DNA of 10,520 nucleotides from Deltaproteobacteria bacterium. GTDB lineage: Bacteria > Desulfobacterota > Syntrophia > Syntrophales > JAAYKM01. Below the pieces are notes generated by a model. It made no database searches. It was given only the letters and a program-made list of their open reading frames with translations, and had not been told where the DNA came from. Location of the stretch: contig JAGVTI010000042.1 in the NCBI GenBank assembly GCA_019136935.1, positions 1-10,520 of the forward strand. Reading direction: 5' to 3'. Shown here piece by piece: positions 6,394 through 10,520 of this stretch (the stretch's first letter is position 1; every line of letters starts with the position of its first letter). A program made the position numbers and the translations under genes.

Positions 6394-6465
6394 AGTATCG
6401 GTAAATCATTAGGAAAGCCAGGGGTTTTTATTTCATCATGAGACAGCCGAGCTGCCGGTATGAAA
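6394..6465 (+). promoter_or_regulatory. Possible degenerate riboswitch-like fold (GEMM-I-like), unproven
   Basis: The segment has GGTAAATC, then GGAAAGCC, then GAGACAGCCGAGCTGCC, which recall the GGCAAACC, GCAAAGCC and 3' CAGCCGGGCTGCC parts of GEMM-I c-di-GMP/cAMP-GMP riboswitches. TATCGG near 6397 can pair with CCGGTA near 6456 to close the fold, and CAGC/GCTG forms an internal hairpin. The conserved GGGACGC block is missing, so this may be chance or a decayed copy. GEMM-I riboswitches are known upstream of exosortase-substrate genes in Deltaproteobacteria, which is the reason for noting it. It competes with the coding reading at 6438-6645. Confidence 0.15.
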
Positions 6466-6645
6466 GGGTCATGCAAGGCGGTTTTCTTATTGGACGAAGG
6501 ATTGTGAAAGTCTATGCCGTTGCTCGCAAAAAGCAATGAGGGGGGAAAGACCGACCGGATCCTTTTGACTGCGGATGACGAGGGCAACGCTCTTCGTTGC
6601 GTTCTAACCGGCATTTCAGATTTGTCAACAGAGGAAGGGGGGTGA
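6438..6645 (+). pseudogene. Possible frameshifted small gene (about 68 codons)
   Basis: The open frame at 6438-6539 (33 residues, with GGFLIGRRIVKVYAVARK) overlaps one at 6514-6645 (43 residues, with GGKTDRILLTADDEGNALR). Both look protein-like in composition. They join smoothly if one A is removed from the run of five A at about 6528-6532, giving ...VKVYAVARKSNEGG.... I do not recognise the family. The only purine-rich sites (GAAGGA at 6496-6501; AAAGGG at 6463-6468) are poorly spaced. This is either a decayed small gene or non-coding leader DNA. Confidence 0.2.
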
Positions 6646-6649
6646 TAAA
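6622..6649 (+). promoter_or_regulatory. Weak candidate promoter for the VPLPA-CTERM gene
   Basis: TTGTCA (6622-6627) and GATAAA (6644-6649) are separated by 16 nt, giving partial matches to both sigma-70 boxes. The start would be near 6656, about 60 nt before the ATG at 6719. I looked for a sigma-54 GG-N10-GC pair, common upstream of exosortase substrates in some proteobacteria, and found none that fits well. Confidence 0.25.
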
Positions 6650-6718
6650 GCGGGATAAAGAGGGGTTATGCAAAAGCTCCACAAGACTGGCCTTGGTCAA
6701 GTATCATGGAGGCAGAAG

Positions 6719-7558
6719 ATGAAGGAGTTAAAATTTTTGATCATTGGAGCACTGCTTTTTTCCGCACCAGCGGGGGCGTATACTGTTGACCTTACAGCCA
6801 CGACTTTCGGAACAATCGATGGTACCGCCATTTTTACAACCGTTGTTCCTGAGGGATCGTCAGGATCAGGGGTGTTGGATCCTTTTGTTCGACTCGGTTC
6901 ACCGCAAGATGTTAAAGGTTTTGAAAAAGGCTATAATACCAACGACCGTTCTTGGCGGGGCAATAAACCTCCTTACGACGCAAAAGGGGACCTGACCTAC
7001 ACCCACAGCCTCCTTCGGAACGATCCGATGCTGTTTGATGGTCGTGAAATAGGAGGGGATCCGGGAACCCTGTACCGTGAGTTTCTACTTGATGTCAATC
7101 AAACGGGGAAAAGTGCGTTGGCCATGGTTGATCTGCAGATTTTCATCGCAACGTCTGCAATTGCAGGCTCGTTTGGCGGCACAATTGAAGAGCTCAATGC
7201 ATTGGCCGACACGGCAGGCTCAGGAGTGATAAGGGTTTGGGCCATGCCCGCAGGCGATTCGATTTTGATTCCGTACGTGAACGGCAGTGGGAAACCCGAG
7301 ATGGCTGCATACTTTCCAGAGGCCCCTGGTACCGATCCAATGTTGACGAACATGATCCTTTGGTCCAAGTTCGGTGACGAAGCCAATCCAGCTGATGCAG
7401 GCTATGAGGAATGGGGAGTACGCCTGGAAACACACGTGGTCCCCCTGCCGGGAGCGGTGTGGTTTCTGGGTGCCGGGCTGGTCGTTTTAGCCGGTATTCG
7501 CCGGAGGATGGGAAATAATGCGTTTTTACAGCTTAAACACGCAAGGCGGAGCCAGTAA
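6719..7558 (+). CDS. VPLPA-CTERM (PEP-CTERM class) exosortase-dependent surface protein
   Basis: I start this at ATG 6719 because GGAGG (6708-6712) lies 6 nt before it and a classical signal peptide follows (MKELKFLIIGALLFSAPAGA, cleavage after residue 20). The product is 279 residues; an in-frame ATG at 6668 would put 17 polar residues before the signal. The mature part is an uncharacterised secreted domain rich in Gly, Asp and Thr with few Cys, as usual for exosortase substrates. The C-terminus has the sorting tripartite signal: VPLPGA (from residue 241), a hydrophobic segment WFLGAGLVVLAG, and the basic cluster IRRR (260-263). It should be exported, cut by an exosortase and attached or released at the cell surface. 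No exosortase gene is in this window. Unusually, 16 residues (MGNNAFLQLKHARRSQ) follow the basic cluster, where such proteins normally end within a few residues. The last codons form one arm of the terminator hairpin. Confidence 0.85.
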   Translation: MKELKFLIIGALLFSAPAGAYTVDLTATTFGTIDGTAIFTTVVPEGSSGSGVLDPFVRLGSPQDVKGFEKGYNTNDRSWRGNKPPYDAKGDLTYTHSLLRNDPMLFDGREIGGDPGTLYREFLLDVNQTGKSALAMVDLQIFIATSAIAGSFGGTIEELNALADTAGSGVIRVWAMPAGDSILIPYVNGSGKPEMAAYFPEAPGTDPMLTNMILWSKFGDEANPADAGYEEWGVRLETHVVPLPGAVWFLGAGLVVLAGIRRRMGNNAFLQLKHARRSQ

Positions 7559-7575
7559 CGGCTCTGCCTTGTTTT
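7543..7575 (+). terminator. Intrinsic terminator overlapping the stop codon
   Basis: AAGGCGGAGCC (7543-7553) pairs with GGCTCTGCCTT (7560-7570) with only one G-U wobble. The 6-nt loop AGTAAC holds the TAA stop codon, and GTTTTG follows. The hairpin therefore begins inside the coding sequence of the surface protein. It lies between convergent genes, but the T-run favours the plus strand. Confidence 0.7.
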
Positions 7576-7613
7576 GACCGTGCCTGTCATGCCGGAATGG
7601 GTCGGAATCGATA

Positions 7614-8606
7614 TCAGTCCGTAACCCAGTTTTTCTGATAGACCTTGATCTTTTTCGCATCGAAAGTCAGGTCCTCTTTTCGCGGTATCCGCACCACATA
7701 GGTTTTGCCGTCCACGTTTTCCAGGATGTTTCCGCGAATCCAGACATTGAAATCTTTTAGCTGGGCATAGGTAATACCATGGCTCTTGGCGAATTCGGCC
7801 CAGCTCTCGACGGGCCCGGTCACGGTCACTTCGGTGAACCCGATGGGCGGATAAAGATGCTCCCGCCTGATGTAAAAACCGTATTTCTGAGGATGGCGGA
7901 GAATTTCCTTGATAGCCAGAATGCGGAAGACGTAGCGGCTGGTTTCATCGAACACAAGCATATCGAAAAAGCCGTCCGCCTGTTGCATGGCCTGCTCGCT
8001 GCTGATGCGCTGCATGCCCGCATTGTAGGATGCCGCCACGGTCGGCCAGTCGCCGAACCGGTCATAGGCGTCCTTCAGGTAACGGCAGGCCGCCTCGGTG
8101 GACTTTTCGATGTGGTAGCGTTCGTCGATGCCATTGGAAACCTCCAACCCGTATTGCTTGGCCGTCTCGGGCATAAACTGCCAAAACCCCGCGGCCTTGG
8201 CCGAAGAATAAGCCCGCGTGTTGAAATTGCTCTCCAACAGGGCCAGGTACTTGAAATCGTCGGGAACACCGTTTTGTTCGAGGATCGGCTCGATAATCGG
8301 AAAGTAGAGGTTAGCCCGCTTGATCGTCACGATGGTGGAAGCGTACGCATAGGTAAAGGCCGTCTGTTCCCGGTCGTACCGCTCCCGCATGTCGTAGCGG
8401 TCCAGGGGGATGGCGGTACCGGCAAATTCGACCTGATCGGGAATGTCCAGGGAGCTTTTCGGGGGCGGCCCTCCCCCCAAATCTCCCGCCGCCCGGACCG
8501 GCCGATCGAAGGCAAAAAAAACGACGGCAAGAACGGCCAAGCAGCAAGTCAACGCCGCCAGCCTCCTGCAAAAACGGTTTGCACACTTAAAAACGTGATC
8601 TTTCAC
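7614..8606 (-). CDS. MltD-like membrane-bound lytic murein transglycosylase
   Basis: This exported SLT-domain (family 1) lytic transglycosylase cleaves the MurNAc-GlcNAc bond of peptidoglycan to leave 1,6-anhydro ends. Residue numbers are from GTG 8618 (334 residues). The catalytic Glu is Glu129 in YLALLESNFNTRAYSSAKAAG, followed by the family motif GFWQFMPETAKQYGL and later ASYNAGMQRI. The N-terminus has basic residues, a hydrophobic run (about 20-36) and a likely cleavage site near PVRAAG (about 43). I prefer GTG 8606 as start: AGGAGG ends 12 nt before it but touches the alternative GTG at 8618. After the SLT domain, a stretch with SWAEFAKSHGITYAQLKDFN (about 272-291) resembles a degenerate LysM-like repeat, weaker than the LysM repeats of E. 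coli MltD. It is transcribed alone from the strong promoter at 8683-8711 and converges on the surface-protein gene. Enzyme class is firm; the D subtype is by domain order. Confidence 0.9.
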   Translation of the reverse strand: MKDHVFKCANRFCRRLAALTCCLAVLAVVFFAFDRPVRAAGDLGGGPPPKSSLDIPDQVEFAGTAIPLDRYDMRERYDREQTAFTYAYASTIVTIKRANLYFPIIEPILEQNGVPDDFKYLALLESNFNTRAYSSAKAAGFWQFMPETAKQYGLEVSNGIDERYHIEKSTEAACRYLKDAYDRFGDWPTVAASYNAGMQRISSEQAMQQADGFFDMLVFDETSRYVFRILAIKEILRHPQKYGFYIRREHLYPPIGFTEVTVTGPVESWAEFAKSHGITYAQLKDFNVWIRGNILENVDGKTYVVRIPRKEDLTFDAKKIKVYQKNWVTD

Positions 8607-8661
8607 GCAAGAAACCACCTCCTGGCAGACTCCCCGGCTTATTATCCGAAATTTTCAGACC

Positions 8662-8677
8662 CAGCCTTTTTAGGCTG
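8662..8677 (-). promoter_or_regulatory. Hairpin at the predicted 5' end of the transglycosylase mRNA
   Basis: CAGCCT and AGGCTG form a perfect 6-bp stem with a 4-nt A-rich loop on the minus strand. The predicted start site of the promoter at 8683-8711 is about 8676, so the hairpin would occupy the first nucleotides of the transcript. Such 5' hairpins can stabilise mRNA; this is inference. Confidence 0.35.
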
Positions 8678-8682
8678 ATGGA

Positions 8683-8711
8683 AATATAGGAAGAGAATCT
8701 CCACGTGTCAA
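8683..8711 (-). promoter_or_regulatory. Sigma-70 promoter for the lytic transglycosylase
   Basis: On the minus strand a perfect TTGACA (8711-8706) is followed by exactly 17 nt and TATATT (8688-8683), five of six matches to the -10 consensus. It is the best promoter in the window. The leader would be about 60-70 nt. Confidence 0.75.
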
Positions 8712-8820
8712 CGGAATTGTCAGCGTTCCACGCCCTTTCGGGCTGGTTTATTGAGGAGCAACGTTTAAGTCACTCAGAAGACATGCCCGGTAAGAAGACT
8801 GTGTCATCATTACGGAAATG

Positions 8821-8899
8821 GTCGTTTCGAACGAATGCGAGAAATCTCAATAGGTTGAAATAACTTCACTTAAAGATTTCTCCCTGTGGTCGAAATGAC
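8821..8899. repeat. Dispersed nested inverted repeat, copy C (79 bp)
   Basis: The outer arms are GTCGTTTCGA (8821-8830) and TCGAAATGAC (8890-8899). The inner arms are GAGAAATCTC (8839-8848) and AAGATTTCTC (8873-8882). The right half, including linker CCTGTGG, is nearly identical to copy A (CCTGCGG). The loop and the left linker differ in length, so the copies diverge outside the arms. Confidence 0.75.
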
Positions 8900-8971
8900 A
8901 AAAATACCCGTTGCGACACAGCCTGAAGACACACTCTGCCGGAAACGACGCCGGCCGTGTCGGAATCATCA

Positions 8972-10520
8972 TCATTGCGACGGGCGGCGTTCTGCCGGGT
9001 AAACGGATACCCTGACGACCGGAATCTTCATCGCCTTGGACATTCGTTTCAGCTCAATGTGCGCGGGGGGAATTTGGCAATACGTGTTTAAAAACGCCGA
9101 AACTGCTTCCGCCCTTTTCCCGGCCGCCGCAATCCGCTCACGATACGGCAGGGAAGCCTCCGGGCCGCTTTCAACGACGATCAGGAGGCGGGGATCAAGC
9201 TGATAAATCTCCTTTAAACCGTGCAACGCTTCTTTCATCCCCTCATCCAGCGCGATGTCACCCGTCTTGAAAACCAACGGTGGAATAAAAGGAACTACGT
9301 CAACGGAAAGTTCAACGGGGTACTTGAGCTCGGAAGCCAGAATCTTGCCAAGCCACTGGATTTGTTCGCCCGACAGGGGGGTATCCCTCCTTATTTTCAG
9401 GCGGATGAACAGCCGTGGGTTGTCATTCCCGATTCTCACCGAATAATCCACGACTTGCGAGGGAGAAAGGGTTTCTTCCACCCGCTGTACGGGGACTTTG
9501 ACGGCTTCCAGAATCTCTTCCCTGGACTTTTTCACAAGCGCCGCCGGCGGTACAGCTGCCGGAGTGATTATCGGCAATCGAGTAGCGGTTGTTTCATCTT
9601 CCAAGCCGCCCTTGACCACCTTCTCCTGTTCGAGATTGAGCCTGACATTGCGTTGAAGCCGGTCCCTGATGATTTTTTCCGCGGACAGGATCTCCTGATT
9701 CTTGATGTTGTGGACGGTTTTGACCGCCGCGTCTATTTCCAGCATGCCTTTTTCGTGCTTGTAATAGGAAAATGTCGACACCCTGGACAATCCTTTTTTA
9801 TCGTAGATATCGTGCAGTACGGTTTTGATGTCCTTTTTCAGCTTGGCTTCCGAAATGGTCACGCCAAGGGTATAGACAAGGGGAATCGAGATTGTGCAAA
9901 GAAGCAGGAGAAGCAGGACGATTCGTCTGTTCAACTTGCTTTTCTCGACGTCGCCGGTCGCGAACGGCCGGAAACCATAGAAAAAGAACACCAAGCAACT
10001 GGTTATGACGATGGCGACAAAATTCGTGAAAAACAGGAAGAAACCGCCCGTCGCGATCGATAAATCACCCACACCCAAACCGAAACCGGTGACGCTTAAC
10101 GGCGGAATCACGGCCGTTGCGATCGCCACGCCGGGAACGACCGTAAGATAATTCTTTTTCGTGCATATCGCGACCGCCCCGGCGGACCCGGCCAGGAAAG
10201 CGATGATCAGATCGAAGAGATTCGGCTTCGTCCGGGAAAGGATTTCACTTGTCACATCGTTGAGAGGAGACAAGTACGTTGCCAGCGCGGCGATCAGGAT
10301 GGTGATTACGACGCTCAGGATCAATTTTTTGAGAGATTTTCTCCAGATGATGTTGTCACCGGTGACGAACGAAAACCCGAAGCTGATCATGGGGCCCATA
10401 AGCGGAGATATCAGCATGGCCCCGATGATCACCGCAATGCTGTTGACGAGCAAGCCGGACAGTGCGATGAGATTGGCCAGGTTCAGCATCATGAAGTAGC
10501 CGGGAGATAGCTCCAGTTCT
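8972..10520 (-). CDS. DUF389 (TIGR00341-type) membrane protein, 5' end outside window
   Basis: The reading frame stays open to the window edge: the codons before the ATG at 10492 give ELELSPGYF, which fits the family just ahead of its first membrane helix. The true start is therefore beyond 10520. Counting from that ATG (506 residues), there are about six membrane segments: about 3-40 (with the signature VIIGAMLISPLMGP), 53-75, 93-110, 118-140, 148-172 and 190-212. DUF389 proteins are inner-membrane proteins of unknown function. The soluble C-terminal part is long. Its last 102 residues (PLVFKTGDIALDEGMKEAL to the end) resemble an OmpA-like/MotB fold: PLVF strand, helix, VVESG, then RERIAAAGKRAEAVSAFL in place of the usual NxxLSxxRAxxV motif. 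The peptidoglycan-binding Asp is not evident. The membrane-part family is firm; the C-terminal fold is inferred. Confidence 0.85.
   Translation of the reverse strand, partial: ELELSPGYFMMLNLANLIALSGLLVNSIAVIIGAMLISPLMGPMISFGFSFVTGDNIIWRKSLKKLILSVVITILIAALATYLSPLNDVTSEILSRTKPNLFDLIIAFLAGSAGAVAICTKKNYLTVVPGVAIATAVIPPLSVTGFGLGVGDLSIATGGFFLFFTNFVAIVITSCLVFFFYGFRPFATGDVEKSKLNRRIVLLLLLLCTISIPLVYTLGVTISEAKLKKDIKTVLHDIYDKKGLSRVSTFSYYKHEKGMLEIDAAVKTVHNIKNQEILSAEKIIRDRLQRNVRLNLEQEKVVKGGLEDETTATRLPIITPAAVPPAALVKKSREEILEAVKVPVQRVEETLSPSQVVDYSVRIGNDNPRLFIRLKIRRDTPLSGEQIQWLGKILASELKYPVELSVDVVPFIPPLVFKTGDIALDEGMKEALHGLKEIYQLDPRLLIVVESGPEASLPYRERIAAAGKRAEAVSAFLNTYCQIPPAHIELKRMSKAMKIPVVRVSVYPAERRPSQ

Larger units (their letters stand above)
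6180..6718. other. Long intergenic/leader region before the VPLPA-CTERM gene
   Basis: This 539-bp stretch has no full-size gene. Visible elements are a perfect hairpin AAAGATT (6350-6356)/AATCTTT (6361-6367) with loop CGGC, a structured segment around 6394-6465, two short overlapping open frames at 6438-6539 and 6514-6645, a GCAACG/CGTTGC hairpin near 6584-6600, and a weak promoter-like pair at 6622-6649. Lower GC than neighbouring genes. The long leader suggests regulation of the surface-protein gene. Confidence 0.5.
8607..8971. other. Intergenic region between the DUF389 and transglycosylase genes
   Basis: Both flanking genes read on the minus strand. The region contains the transglycosylase leader and promoter (8607-8711), about 110 bp with nothing I recognise, repeat copy C (8821-8899), and 70 bp of unremarkable DNA before the DUF389 stop codon. 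The 26-codon open frame through copy C is repeat DNA. Confidence 0.5.

Noticed and set aside
6180..6718. Sigma-54 promoter for the exosortase substrate
   Set aside because: I looked for GG-N10-GC in a TGGCAC/TTGCA context and found only mis-spaced partial matches.
7779..8678. A 299-codon plus-strand open frame antisense to the lytic transglycosylase
   Set aside because: It is the shadow of a firmly identified enzyme and covers its promoter region as well.
9221..10063. A 280-codon plus-strand open frame antisense to the DUF389 gene
   Set aside because: It is rich in Phe, Asp and Arg as expected from the complement of a hydrophobic membrane gene, and it has no family resemblance.
1..10520. 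CRISPR array
   Set aside because: The repeats are few, far apart and palindromic along their whole length, without regular spacers or cas genes.

Overview
The window looks like chromosomal DNA of a Gram-negative, Deltaproteobacteria-type organism. A Desulfobacterota lineage close to the Syntrophales is my best guess, at moderate confidence. The reasons are fairly GC-rich genes, a periplasmic/outer-membrane set of proteins (lytic transglycosylase, DUF4124-retropepsin, DUF2889, a VPLPA-CTERM exosortase substrate), an RNase HI with an N-terminal hybrid-binding domain, and many small palindromic repeats between genes. No rRNA, tRNA, CRISPR array, transposase or phage gene is visible.

Layout. 1-227: intergenic, with one full copy of a dispersed palindromic repeat. 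228-961 (minus): rnhA, whose reading frame breaks at a run of seven G in the middle of the catalytic domain. 962-1515: non-coding, with a likely rnhA promoter and a second repeat copy. 1516-2055 (plus): bacterioferritin. 2118-2924 (plus): alpha/beta hydrolase, separated from bacterioferritin by a perfect 30-nt palindrome; its last codons and stop come from repeat-like DNA. 2925-3256: repeat debris and a terminator-like structure. 3257-3868 (plus): secreted DUF4124 plus retropepsin-like protease. 4011-5561 (plus): ThDP-dependent enzyme of the acetolactate synthase/benzoylformate decarboxylase superfamily. 5622-6179 (plus): DUF2889 protein. 6180-6718: long leader region that may hold a broken small gene or a degenerate riboswitch-like structure; neither is proven. 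6719-7558 (plus): VPLPA-CTERM surface protein, with a terminator hairpin that overlaps its stop codon. 7614-8606 (minus): MltD-like lytic transglycosylase with a very good sigma-70 promoter. 8607-8971: non-coding, with a third repeat copy. 8972-10520 (minus): DUF389 membrane protein with a degenerate OmpA-like C-terminus, cut by the window edge.

How the genes fit together. I see no single pathway and no clear multi-gene operon. Most genes have their own leader and are separated by hairpins or repeats. The loose theme is the cell envelope: protease, lytic transglycosylase, exosortase substrate and polytopic membrane protein, with housekeeping genes (RNase HI, iron storage) alongside. The most unusual signals are the rnhA frame break at a slippery heptamer, the 79-84 bp nested inverted-repeat family in three full copies and one half copy, and the altered ends of the hydrolase and the VPLPA-CTERM protein.
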